Shown here: positions 1-7,502 of the stretch, piece after piece
How positions within the stretch are numbered: position 1 is the stretch's first letter
Layout of the letters: each line of letters opens with the position of its first letter
NCBI GenBank assembly: GCA_900555035.1
Contig: USJX01000080.1
Span: forward strand, 1 to 13,003
DNA length: 13,003 nt
Reading direction: 5' to 3'
Origin: an uncultured Prevotella sp.
Lineage (GTDB): Bacteria; Bacteroidota; Bacteroidia; Bacteroidales; Bacteroidaceae
The notes under the pieces: model-generated
Database searches by the model: none
What the model was told of the DNA's origin: nothing
Seen by the model: the letters and a program-made list of their open reading frames with translations, nothing else
Position numbers and translations under genes: made by a program

Positions 1-3
1 ACG

Positions 4-49
4 AAGCGGTATCATTTGAGTGATACAAGCGGTACTGTTTGAGCGCTAT
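4..49 (+). repeat. Degenerate 23-bp tandem duplication at the edge of the plus-strand hsdS cassette
   Basis: Two copies of AAGCGGTAnnnTTTGAG start at 4 and 27, a 23-base period with 14 of 17 bases matching. The first copy also contains the small inverted repeat GTATCA/TGATAC (9-26). Because 23 is not a multiple of three, the duplication shifts the frame. The second copy reads AVLFERYD in the TRD frame. The first reads EAVSFE in another frame and then hits TGA. This could be a frame-breaking duplication or part of a recombination site; the window edge prevents a choice. Confidence 0.4.
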
Positions 50-625
50 GATCACTATGATGATAATGGTACATTCTATTTTGTAAATGGTAATAACATA
101 TCCGAATATGGAATTACAATCACAGCAACAACTCAAAAAGTAACAGAGGAAGAGGCTTTAAGAAATAATGCATCTGCTTTAAATTCTTATTCAATACTTC
201 TATCGATCAATGGAACTGTCGGAAATGTCGCTTTGTATAAAAATGAGCCTATTATGTTAGGTAAGAGCGCTTGCTATATTAACGTATCTTCCAATATAAA
301 TAGAAATTACATTTTCTATTACCTGATGATGCCTAAGTGCCAGTTTTATTTTACATCAGAGCTTACTGGTACGACTATCAAAAATCTTTCTTTGAAATCT
401 GTAAGAAAGACGAAGGTGTTGCTGCCTAATACAAACGAACAGAGTAAAATTGTACGACTTTTCGATGCCATAAATGAGCGCATCGCTACCCAAAACAAAA
501 TCATTGAGGATTTGAAGAAATTAAGGTGCGCATTTAGCTTCTTCAAATCCTCAATGATTTTGTTTTGGGTGGCAATGCGCTCATCAAGAAGAGCAATAAA
601 CTTATTCAGTTTTTCTTGTTCTTGA
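20..625 (+). CDS. hsdS: Type I R-M specificity subunit, inverted half-gene (single TRD cassette)
   Basis: The first ~150 residues look like one HsdS target-recognition domain: a YFVNGNN segment, then SINGTVGN and LGKSACYIN, typical of a common TRD family. It is followed by the conserved coiled coil ERIATQNKIIEDLKKL (from about residue 153). From about 539 onward the frame is only the antisense of the opposing hsdS, so the genuine homology ends near 520-537. The open frame begins at GTG 20 because TGA lies at 17-19. No normal HsdS N-terminus is visible, and any real start would be left of the window. The gene converges tail-to-tail with the minus-strand hsdS and shares its coiled-coil DNA as an inverted repeat. 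It is probably a silent or alternate cassette to be swapped into the expressed gene by inversion. The family call is firm; whether it is expressed is unknown. Confidence 0.7.
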   Translation: MIQAVLFERYDHYDDNGTFYFVNGNNISEYGITITATTQKVTEEEALRNNASALNSYSILLSINGTVGNVALYKNEPIMLGKSACYINVSSNINRNYIFYYLMMPKCQFYFTSELTGTTIKNLSLKSVRKTKVLLPNTNEQSKIVRLFDAINERIATQNKIIEDLKKLRCAFSFFKSSMILFWVAMRSSRRAINLFSFSCS

Positions 626-1143
626 AATGTAGGATAAGCTATTTTGAATTTTTCAATAATATCATAGCTAAGATTCTGTTGCTTTGTTCCTTGTGCATAC
701 CTAATACCAATAACATTCCCATGTTTCTTGTACCATGAATACAGAAACTCATTTTGAACTTTACCCTTTGAGGTAAAAGCCATACACGCCTGACTAATAG
801 TAGATTCAGATTTTGTTATAGAGCCAGTTCCTCTAACACCATCCGCTTCCAATCCATAAATGGCAATAACAAATGTTCCAATAGGTAGCATCTTCAGAGT
901 TTTTGCTGCTTCATCTGATATTTTCTCTTTTGTATCGGCAATATAGTGTTCTTTAAGTTCACCACTTGAAATCCAATTTATTGCTCCATTGAAATGTTCT
1001 TTGTTCATTCTGCTTGGAGTGTTGCCAGAATACAAGTCAAACTCCTCACCAATCGTACTTTCTTCCCACTCCCCCTGAAACTCAGGAAATCTGAGATTTG
1101 GGACATTAATTTTATTATGCTCGTTTTTTATTGTCATTGTCAT
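346..1143 (-). CDS. hsdS: Type I R-M specificity subunit HsdS, single-TRD half-gene with a nonsense tail
   Basis: HsdS selects the DNA target for the HsdM and HsdR subunits. The N-terminus (VPNLRFPEFQGEW, about residues 14-26) is a classic HsdS opening. One TRD follows, ending at IALLDERIATQNKIIEDLKKL (about residues 183-203). Residues 188-202 lie on the right arm of the inverted repeat. Residues from about 209 to 265 are the antisense of the opposing plus-strand cassette and are not HsdS-like. The true product is therefore about 200 residues plus a meaningless tail, against the usual 380-450 for two TRDs. ATG 1143 is preceded by AAGGA six bases upstream; ATG 1137 is a possible alternative. 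It is the last gene of the minus-strand operon, 97 bases after the nuclease gene. Half-HsdS proteins can work as dimers (known for truncated EcoDXXI and EcoR124I subunits), so it may still be active. Confidence 0.82.
   Translation of the reverse strand: MTMTIKNEHNKINVPNLRFPEFQGEWEESTIGEEFDLYSGNTPSRMNKEHFNGAINWISSGELKEHYIADTKEKISDEAAKTLKMLPIGTFVIAIYGLEADGVRGTGSITKSESTISQACMAFTSKGKVQNEFLYSWYKKHGNVIGIRYAQGTKQQNLSYDIIEKFKIAYPTFQEQEKLNKFIALLDERIATQNKIIEDLKKLNAHLNFFKSSMILFWVAMRSFMASKSRTILLCSFVLGSNTFVFLTDFKERFLIVVPVSSDVK
476..582. repeat. 44-bp inverted repeat joining the two hsdS half-genes
   Basis: Left arm 476-519 and right arm 539-582 are inverted copies matching at 42 of 44 positions; the inner 32 bases are perfect. 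They are separated by 19 bases. Each arm encodes the same HsdS coiled-coil peptide, ERIATQNKIIEDLKKL, on its own strand. Conserved coiled-coil regions are the usual crossover sites in invertible hsdS loci. As RNA or single-stranded DNA this would also fold into a very stable hairpin and could stop convergent transcription. Confidence 0.85.
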
Positions 1144-1220
1144 TTTTAATCCTTAATTTTAAAAATTTGAGAAATAGTCTACCAGCTTGGTGGACAAATT
1201 CATGTTGGCAAGAAAAGAAC

Positions 1221-1244
1221 TCATACCAATCCCAACTCTTTCAT
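1221..1244 (-). other. Duplicated remnant of the hsdM 3' end behind the nuclease gene
   Basis: On the minus strand an ATG overlapping the nuclease stop codon (ATGA) opens MKELGLV followed by TGA. HsdM ends in LKELGLVE. The DNA at 1225-1243 matches the hsdM end at 2434-2452 in 17 of 19 bases. Same peptide, same strand and similar distance to the next gene suggest that a copy of the hsdM tail was left when the nuclease gene was inserted between hsdM and hsdS. A chance match is less likely but possible for such a short sequence. Confidence 0.45.
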
Positions 1245-2386
1245 ATCTCCTTAGTCTCCTTTATATCAGAAAGTGTTGCCTCAATGTCTTCAATTGTAGG
1301 CAACTGGCTCTGTATGTTTTCAGGCATGAGCTTAGACAACTGATATTCGGAGATGCCTATTGGTTGACTGGTTGATTCGAGAGCATATTGAGCCATCACA
1401 TTGTTCTTGGTCTTGCAGATAAGCAAACCAATCGTAGAATTGTCTGTAGGCTTCTTTTTTATATGATTGACTGCACTTACATATACGCCCAACTGTCCCA
1501 GATGTTCTGCTTTGAATTTCGTAATCTTCAGCTCAACGACCACATAGCAACGCAGCTCTAAGTGATAGAAAAGCAAGTCGGGATATACTGTCTCGTCTCC
1601 CACCTGCAAAGGGACTTGACTACCGACAAAAGCAAAGCCCGTACCCAATTCAAGCAAGAAACGTGTGACATTTTGGGTAAGTCCTTGTTCCAACTCTCTC
1701 TCTCTGTATTCACCATCAAGCGTGAGGAAGTCGAAATTATAAGGGTCTTTCAATGTTTGTGCAGCCAATTCGCTTTGAGGGTCAGCCAACAATCTATTGA
1801 AATTGTTCACAGCCTTTCCCTGTCGCTCATACAGATTGGTATCAAGAAAATTGAGCAGAACTGCACGGCTCCAACCATTTTCTACTGTCTTTTTCAAGTA
1901 GAACACGGCACGATTAACGTCCTTGCATTGCGATATGATATACAGATGATGCCCCCAAGGAACGGAGAAGAAAGCCTCCTCGCTGATTTGTGTAACAGGT
2001 TGTTGCATATTTACATCGTCTAATTGGGCAACAACTTGTTGCCCATTATCTTCTCCTAATTTGGCAACAGGTTGTTGCCAAAATGTAATTCGCTGATAAT
2101 AAAACTCATACCATTGGCGAATATACCTTAGATTTCGATAGGAAAAACCTTTCATATCAGGAAACTCCGCCATAAGTTCACGGCTCAATTCTTTGAGCCA
2201 GCCATCGCCCCAAGATGCTAATTTTTGCTTTTTACAGATGTCTGCACCCATACGCCAATAAAGGCGGAGCAATTCGGTGTTAACCTTGATTGCCGCCTTA
2301 ACTTGCGCACTGCGTATATCTTTCTTCAACTGCGAGACCCAATTTTTGAACTCGCTATTGCTTGCCAAAGTCATATTTCTTGCCAT
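1241..2386 (-). CDS. DUF1016/YhcG-family PD-(D/E)XK nuclease
   Basis: The 381-residue protein has the two-part layout of DUF1016 (YhcG-like) proteins. The helical N-terminal domain includes LRLYWRMGADI (about 40-50) and a WGHH motif (144-147). The C-terminal nuclease domain has D270 in YPDLLFY, then E285-L-K287 in VVVELK, and a following GQLGVYV helix: the PD-(D/E)XK signature. A linker at 100-135 carries three 12-residue QQPVAQL-type repeats. The product probably cuts or binds nucleic acid; the real substrate is unknown. Such genes are often seen beside type I R-M genes, which fits its place between hsdM (40 bases upstream) and hsdS. It may be an auxiliary nuclease or an independent defence gene sharing the promoter. 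ATG 2386 gives MARNMTLAS; M5 is a possible alternative start. Confidence 0.85.
   Translation of the reverse strand: MARNMTLASNSEFKNWVSQLKKDIRSAQVKAAIKVNTELLRLYWRMGADICKKQKLASWGDGWLKELSRELMAEFPDMKGFSYRNLRYIRQWYEFYYQRITFWQQPVAKLGEDNGQQVVAQLDDVNMQQPVTQISEEAFFSVPWGHHLYIISQCKDVNRAVFYLKKTVENGWSRAVLLNFLDTNLYERQGKAVNNFNRLLADPQSELAAQTLKDPYNFDFLTLDGEYRERELEQGLTQNVTRFLLELGTGFAFVGSQVPLQVGDETVYPDLLFYHLELRCYVVVELKITKFKAEHLGQLGVYVSAVNHIKKKPTDNSTIGLLICKTKNNVMAQYALESTSQPIGISEYQLSKLMPENIQSQLPTIEDIEATLSDIKETKEI
1982..2089 (-). repeat. Three 36-nt in-frame repeats in the nuclease linker
   Basis: Units at 1982-2017, 2018-2053 and 2054-2089 encode three 12-residue copies at residues 100-135: ITFWQQPVAKLG, EDNGQQVVAQLD and DVNMQQPVTQIS. 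At the centre of each unit is a palindrome such as GGCAACA-nnn-TGTTGCC. It is perfect with 9-bp arms in the second (2026-2044) and third (2061-2081) units. Unit number can change without breaking the frame, so linker length probably varies between strains. Confidence 0.8.
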
Positions 2387-2426
2387 ATTCCATACTTTTT
2401 CAATTCTGCCACAACTTGTGGATAGC

Positions 2427-3983
2427 TTACTCCACTAAACCCAACTCTTTCAGATAGCCCTCAATCTCCTTGTCAAGGTCGGCACGCTTGGCCTCCAGCT
2501 CCTTGATTTCCTTCATCACGGCATGGATGTCGATAGGCTCTTCTTCCTCGAACGTATCTACATAGCGAGGAATATTGAGGTTATAGTCGTTCTCTGCCAC
2601 TTCCTGCAGTGTGGCGAGGTGGCTGTACTTTTCTATCTCCTTGCGCTCACGATAGGTGTCAACAATCTTCTTGATATGCTGTGGACGGAGCTTGTTCTGG
2701 GTCTTGACCTTTTCAAACTCCTTGCTTGCATCAATAAACAGAATGTTGTCGTCCTCCTTACGGCATTTCTTGAACACCAAGATACAGGTCGGGATGCTTG
2801 TGCCATAGAATATGTTGGCTGGCAAACCGATGATGGCATCCACATAGTTCTTCTTCTCTATGAGGAAGCGGCGGATTACGCCCTCGGCATTGCCACGGAA
2901 CAATACGCCATGAGGAGCGACACAAGCCATGGTGCCACCTTCATTGAGGTGGTAAATCATGTGGAGAATAAAGGCATAGTCGGCTGTCTTACGAGGTGCC
3001 AAGCGTCCTGCCTTGCTGAAACGATCATCGTTGTTGAACTTGTCGGCTGCACTCCATTCGGCAGAGAAAGGAGGATTGGCTACCACTGCATCAAACAGCG
3101 TGTCGCCAAAAGCATCAGCCTCCAGCGTATCGCCATTCTCTATGCGGAAGTTGCTGAACTTGATGCCATGAAGAAGCATGTTCATGCGAGCCAAGTTGTA
3201 GGTAGTAGGGTTCTTCTCCTGACCGAAAATCTCGTTTGCATGACCGATGCTTGCTGCACGGAGCAACAGAGAGCCAGAACCACAAGTAGGGTCATAGACA
3301 TTGCGCAGACGAGCGTGACCGATGGTAACTATCTCCGCCAAGATACGGCTCACTTCCTGAGGAGTGTAGAACTCACCAGCTTTCTTGCCAGCACCAGCGG
3401 CAAACTGCGAAATCATATACTCGTAGGCATCACCGAGAATATCAATCTCTTGCGATGCTTCCACACCAAAGTCAATATCATCAAGGGCAAGAAGAACATT
3501 GCTTACCAAAGTGTTCTTGTCATCGGCAGTCTTGCCCAACTTGGGTGAAGCAAGGTCAATGTCAGAGAATAGACCTCCAAAGTCTTCTTCGCTGTCCTGC
3601 CCGAGGGTACTGTCCTCAATACGCTTCAATGAGCGTTCGAGCATAGGCAGAATGTTCTCCTTTCTCTTAATGCTCTCAATGACAGATGAGAACAGGAAGT
3701 TGGGCTCAATGAAGTAGCCGATGTTCTCCAGACATTCGGTCTTGACAACCTCCTGAAGTTCTTCTATATCTTCGTCTTTCTCCATTGCCCACAGTTCTTT
3801 AAACGTGACTTCATCGTCCACCAATGCGTCATTGGCATGCTTCTCTATCTTCTCTGACAGGTATTTGTAGAAGATGAAGCCAAGGGTGAAATACATGAAG
3901 TCGCTTGCCGACATATTGCCACGCAGCTTGTTTGCGACTTCCCAAAGTTGGTCACGGAGTTTCTGTTGTAATTCTTCGCTCAT
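2427..3983 (-). CDS. hsdM: Type I R-M modification methyltransferase HsdM
   Basis: This is the N6-adenine DNA methyltransferase subunit of the type I complex. It uses S-adenosylmethionine to methylate the HsdS-selected target and protects host DNA. At 518 residues it is full-length. An HsdM N-terminal helical domain (LWEVANKLRGNMSASDFMYF, 13-32) precedes the catalytic domain: GEFYTPQEV (203-211), SAM-binding motif I DPTCGSGSLL (231-240) and catalytic motif IV NPPF (303-306). The C-terminus is an acidic coiled coil ending LKELGLVE. ATG 3983 starts four bases after the protease stop codon, so translation is probably coupled. By eye its G+C (about 50%) is clearly above that of the protease upstream. 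Confidence 0.97.
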   Translation of the reverse strand: MSEELQQKLRDQLWEVANKLRGNMSASDFMYFTLGFIFYKYLSEKIEKHANDALVDDEVTFKELWAMEKDEDIEELQEVVKTECLENIGYFIEPNFLFSSVIESIKRKENILPMLERSLKRIEDSTLGQDSEEDFGGLFSDIDLASPKLGKTADDKNTLVSNVLLALDDIDFGVEASQEIDILGDAYEYMISQFAAGAGKKAGEFYTPQEVSRILAEIVTIGHARLRNVYDPTCGSGSLLLRAASIGHANEIFGQEKNPTTYNLARMNMLLHGIKFSNFRIENGDTLEADAFGDTLFDAVVANPPFSAEWSAADKFNNDDRFSKAGRLAPRKTADYAFILHMIYHLNEGGTMACVAPHGVLFRGNAEGVIRRFLIEKKNYVDAIIGLPANIFYGTSIPTCILVFKKCRKEDDNILFIDASKEFEKVKTQNKLRPQHIKKIVDTYRERKEIEKYSHLATLQEVAENDYNLNIPRYVDTFEEEEPIDIHAVMKEIKELEAKRADLDKEIEGYLKELGLVE

Positions 3984-3987
3984 ATCG

Positions 3988-4626
3988 TTATTTCTTTTTT
4001 TCGATTTTTATGGCATCAGCCAATGTAACTTTATTGACGTTTCCATTTGCCGTGAAATATGAATCACGGTATTTCGTATTTGAATGTTCATCAATAGAAA
4101 TGACAGCATTCCAATAAGAAACTGGGGTAATGTCACTTCCTGGGTCTAAACAAAAGATTTTTCTTATTTTGTCATTTCGGGTTTCATATCCTATTGCTAA
4201 CAAAGCGTGTCCGTCAACTTTATTATAATCAACCCCTATCATTAACGGTTTGTTGTCATCAATGCATCTTTTTAATGTTTCTATTGTTTCTTGTCGGCTT
4301 GCAATATAATTGCAATCGACAATACTTTTTGCAGCAAATTGCAGTCCATCTTTTATATCATCGGCAAAACCAAGCCCTTTTCTGATAAGTCCATCTTGCC
4401 TTTCAAGAAAATTTCTAATAATACGTCCCTTTGAAGTGGAACGCTTAATATTATTTCCTTCTGTCACCTGTTTGTATGTAAATATGCGCAATATAATCAA
4501 ATACATCATTAGAGAATATACTGCACAAGCACCATCAAGTTCACCTTGTCGCAGATGAACTTTTGAGGTGCCTCCTAATCTTACACCATCAGACGTAAGT
4601 TCTAATGTATCTATTATTTTAATCAT
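3988..4626 (-). CDS. Papain/C39-like cysteine protease embedded in the R-M operon
   Basis: The 212-residue protein has a papain-like triad in the right order: Q27 (oxyanion-hole type) and nucleophile C34 in LRQGELDGACAVYSLM, H140 in VDGHALLAIGYE, and D161 in CLDPGSD. No signal peptide is seen; the helix after C34 (YSLMMYLIILRIF) is the buried helix expected after the catalytic cysteine. It is therefore probably cytoplasmic. It starts one base after the hsdR stop (TAG-A-ATG) and ends four bases before hsdM, so all three are surely co-transcribed. Sampled G+C is 30-38%, against 45-52% in hsdR and hsdM, pointing to separate acquisition. Possible roles, all inference: processing or removing HsdR to protect the host, or a protease effector triggered by restriction. 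It could also be an inactive papain-fold adaptor. The fold call is fairly strong; the function is not known. Confidence 0.72.
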   Translation of the reverse strand: MIKIIDTLELTSDGVRLGGTSKVHLRQGELDGACAVYSLMMYLIILRIFTYKQVTEGNNIKRSTSKGRIIRNFLERQDGLIRKGLGFADDIKDGLQFAAKSIVDCNYIASRQETIETLKRCIDDNKPLMIGVDYNKVDGHALLAIGYETRNDKIRKIFCLDPGSDITPVSYWNAVISIDEHSNTKYRDSYFTANGNVNKVTLADAIKIEKKK

Positions 4627-4627
4627 T

Positions 4628-7492
4628 CTATTCCCAACTAAATGTTCTTATAATAGAACGCAATTTATCGAGTATTCTTGTCAATGCCTTGCGTTTTTTT
4701 ATCAGTCCCAAGTGTTTCTCTTTCAACGCCTCTTGTATGATTTCAGGCTGTTCCTTTTGCAAGTAGTCATATTCAGAGAGGTAGTGATTGAGCACGGATG
4801 CATCCAAATCCTCATCCTTGGCAAGCGTATTGACTGCATTGTTACGCTCTGTAGTGATGTAATTGTTCAACCGTTCTTCAAGGTCGCTTGTACCATCAGC
4901 CTTTTGTTTGCGAGCCATAAAGTTGTCACGGTCATCATCCACATTCTTCTGGATAAATCCGTCAATGAGTTTTGCTTTGCTGCGAAGTTCGGCATCCTTT
5001 ATCATTGTGTCGATGATGTGCTTACGCTTCTCAGAATAGTCCTCACTGTATGGATTCAGGTCTGCAATCAACTCCAATATATAGGCAACATTGATGATGT
5101 CGCTATGCAGAAGTTCCAGGCAGAAGTCTATATCTCCCATGCCGGTAGCAGTTTCTTCTCGAGGGTCTGGTTCGCCAGCCATGCCGGGGTTGTCCTCTGG
5201 CACTTGGTATGTCGTTGTTTGTTGAGTGTTGCCACCGCCAGCAAACGAATCGTATATATCAAGATACTTGCTGCGGAAGTCCATAAACTGCTGTTCGGTC
5301 ATTCCGAGGTCGGGAGCATCTTCCTCAAACTCGTCATACACCTGTATTTCAGCATGCTTCTTGATGATGTCACGGAAAGCGAGGATAAACTGCTTCTTGT
5401 CGTTCTCACTTTGCAAATAGTCCACATAGTGCGATTCGGGATAATGCTCCAAGAAGTCCTTCGTCAGTTCCTGATAGTCCTTCTTCACCTCATTGAAGGG
5501 CTTACGCACGATGTCTTCTGTGGGGGTGCCATTGCTGAACAGCTTTATGGCTTCGTCCACCTTACTTTTCAAGTCACGGAAGCAAACCACCTTGCCAAAA
5601 CGCTTTTTCTCGTTTAACACACGGTTGGTACGGCTGAACGCTTGCAATAATCCGTGATACTCCATGTTTTTATCAACATAGAGAGTGTTGAGTTTCTTGC
5701 TGTCGAAGCCAGTAAGGAACATTCCGACAACCAGACAGAGGTCAAGAGGCTTCATGTCCGTCTTCTTTTTCTTCATGCGGAGGTTGATGTCATCGTAATA
5801 TGCACGGAAGTTTTCTGTAGTGAAACTCGTTCCATACATATTATTATAATCATCCATAATGGCCTGCAGCTCGTCTGCCTCGCCTGTACTTTCGCTTGCA
5901 AAACCGCCCGTGTTCATACCCGTCTGCTCATCGTCTTGACTACTGTTGGCAGCGTATGTGAAAACAGCACCAATCCTTATCTTTGGATTGAGGCTCTTGA
6001 ATATCTTGTAATAACGGATAAGCATCGGCACAGACTGCACGGCAAACAACGCATCAAACTCACCGTCGAATGTTGACTTATTGAAATTATTAAGGATGAA
6101 TTTGGCTATCGCCGTCATGCGGTCTTGGTCGGCATGATCCACATCCTCATTGCCGTGGTAATACTCTACAAGGAAACCAAGCACGTTTTCATCGGCAATG
6201 GCATCCTTAATGAGATACTTGTGAAGACAATTGCCGAAGATTTCCTTTGTGGTATGTCCGTCCACAGCATTCTCTACAAAGATAGGCGTACCGGTAAAAC
6301 CGAATATCTGCGTATTGTCAAAGAACTTCACGATGTTCTTGTGGCATTCTCCGAAATGGCTTCGATGACATTCATCGAAGATCATCACGATACGGGAATG
6401 GCGTATTTCCTCAATCCGACTGCTATACCACTGCTTACTGACAGCGGCATTGAGCTTCTGTATGGTTGTTATGATAATCTTTGAATTGCTGTGAAGTCGC
6501 TTCACCAACTCGTCTGTGTTGTCGGTGCTGTCCACTGCTCCAGGTTCAAAGGCCTCGTATTCGGCTTGTGTCTGCGTGTCGAGGTCGTGGCGGTCAACCA
6601 CAAACATCACCTTATCCACATCGTCCAACTCCGATACAAGTTGGGCTGCCTTGAAAGAAGTCAAGGTTTTTCCTGCTCCTGTTGTATGCCAGATATAGCC
6701 GTTGTCATTAGAGTTTTCCACTCGGTCGAGAATCTTCTCCACGGCATAGAACTGGTAAGGGCGAAGCACCATCAAGCATTTGTCACCCTCATGCAATACA
6801 ATATATTTGCCAATAATCTTGCCCAACGTACACTTGTCGAAGAACATGGTGGCAAACTTCTCCAAGTCGTTGAACGGAACGTTTGCAGCGTCCGTCCAGT
6901 TGAATGTGAACTTATAGCCACTATTCGGATTGTTGGCGAAATAGCGAGTGTTCACACCATTGGATATGACAAACAACTGGATGTAGTCAAACAGACCATG
7001 GAAAGAAGTTTTGTGATAGCGTTGTATCTGGTTGTATGCCTGTTTCAGTTCCACACCTCTGCGCTTCAGTTCTATTTGAACCAAAGGCAGGCCATTGATA
7101 AGTATCGTCACATCGAAACGGCATCTCTTTATACCTTCAACCGTGATTTGATTGGAAACTTGAAACTCGTTCTGACACCAGTGAGTGCGGTTCAGGAACT
7201 CCACCCATAGGCGTTCACCGCTTTCCAGTTCAAGCGGAAAGAGGTCACGTAGTTTCTTTGCCTTTTCAAAGCGGGTGCCACCTTCAAGATAGATAAGTAT
7301 CTTTTCAAACTCAGACTCCGTAAATTCAGTACGCCCCAATTCTTCCAGTTTCTTCTTGTTGTGTTTCTCCAACTGTTTCTTGAAATTGGCATACAGGTTC
7401 TTCTCCTCTTCAATATGAACATACTCGTAGTTCATCTTTTGAAGAGTATCTATAAGTCCGTTTTCGAGGGCAGCTTCACTTTGAACAGGCAT
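4628..7492 (-). CDS. hsdR: Type I R-M restriction subunit HsdR (nuclease-translocase)
   Basis: HsdR reels in DNA with ATP and cuts it when HsdS has bound an unmethylated site. The 954 residues carry all expected parts. The N-terminal PD-(D/E)XK nuclease has D127, E141-L-K143 and the QxxxY-type QAYNQIQRY (151-159). The SF2 translocase has Walker A TTGAGKT (270-276), DECH (373-376), motif III GFTGTP (398-403), motif V GMFLTGFDS (590-598) and motif VI QAFSRTNR (617-624). A C-terminal helical domain should bind HsdM/HsdS. No frameshift or lost catalytic residue is seen. ATG 7492 is chosen because MPVQSEAALENGLIDTL is a typical HsdR opening. The gene is first in the operon, the reverse of the hsdM-hsdS-hsdR order found in many loci. 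Confidence 0.97.
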   Translation of the reverse strand: MPVQSEAALENGLIDTLQKMNYEYVHIEEEKNLYANFKKQLEKHNKKKLEELGRTEFTESEFEKILIYLEGGTRFEKAKKLRDLFPLELESGERLWVEFLNRTHWCQNEFQVSNQITVEGIKRCRFDVTILINGLPLVQIELKRRGVELKQAYNQIQRYHKTSFHGLFDYIQLFVISNGVNTRYFANNPNSGYKFTFNWTDAANVPFNDLEKFATMFFDKCTLGKIIGKYIVLHEGDKCLMVLRPYQFYAVEKILDRVENSNDNGYIWHTTGAGKTLTSFKAAQLVSELDDVDKVMFVVDRHDLDTQTQAEYEAFEPGAVDSTDNTDELVKRLHSNSKIIITTIQKLNAAVSKQWYSSRIEEIRHSRIVMIFDECHRSHFGECHKNIVKFFDNTQIFGFTGTPIFVENAVDGHTTKEIFGNCLHKYLIKDAIADENVLGFLVEYYHGNEDVDHADQDRMTAIAKFILNNFNKSTFDGEFDALFAVQSVPMLIRYYKIFKSLNPKIRIGAVFTYAANSSQDDEQTGMNTGGFASESTGEADELQAIMDDYNNMYGTSFTTENFRAYYDDINLRMKKKKTDMKPLDLCLVVGMFLTGFDSKKLNTLYVDKNMEYHGLLQAFSRTNRVLNEKKRFGKVVCFRDLKSKVDEAIKLFSNGTPTEDIVRKPFNEVKKDYQELTKDFLEHYPESHYVDYLQSENDKKQFILAFRDIIKKHAEIQVYDEFEEDAPDLGMTEQQFMDFRSKYLDIYDSFAGGGNTQQTTTYQVPEDNPGMAGEPDPREETATGMGDIDFCLELLHSDIINVAYILELIADLNPYSEDYSEKRKHIIDTMIKDAELRSKAKLIDGFIQKNVDDDRDNFMARKQKADGTSDLEERLNNYITTERNNAVNTLAKDEDLDASVLNHYLSEYDYLQKEQPEIIQEALKEKHLGLIKKRKALTRILDKLRSIIRTFSWE

Positions 7493-7502
7493 ATCTTATC
7501 TT

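Noticed and set aside
2409..2421. 13-bp palindrome CCACAACTTGTGG between hsdM and the nuclease gene
   Set aside because: It shares CAACTTG with the linker repeats but is too short and isolated to call an operator or terminator.
2523..3548. Long plus-strand open frame opposite hsdM (341 codons)
   Set aside because: It is the antisense of a clearly conserved HsdM with intact motifs. Its composition (Cys/Ile/Val-rich) is typical of shadow frames.
4568..5617. Long plus-strand open frame opposite hsdR
   Set aside because: It is antisense to the HsdR C-terminal region, with no recognisable motif, promoter or start context.
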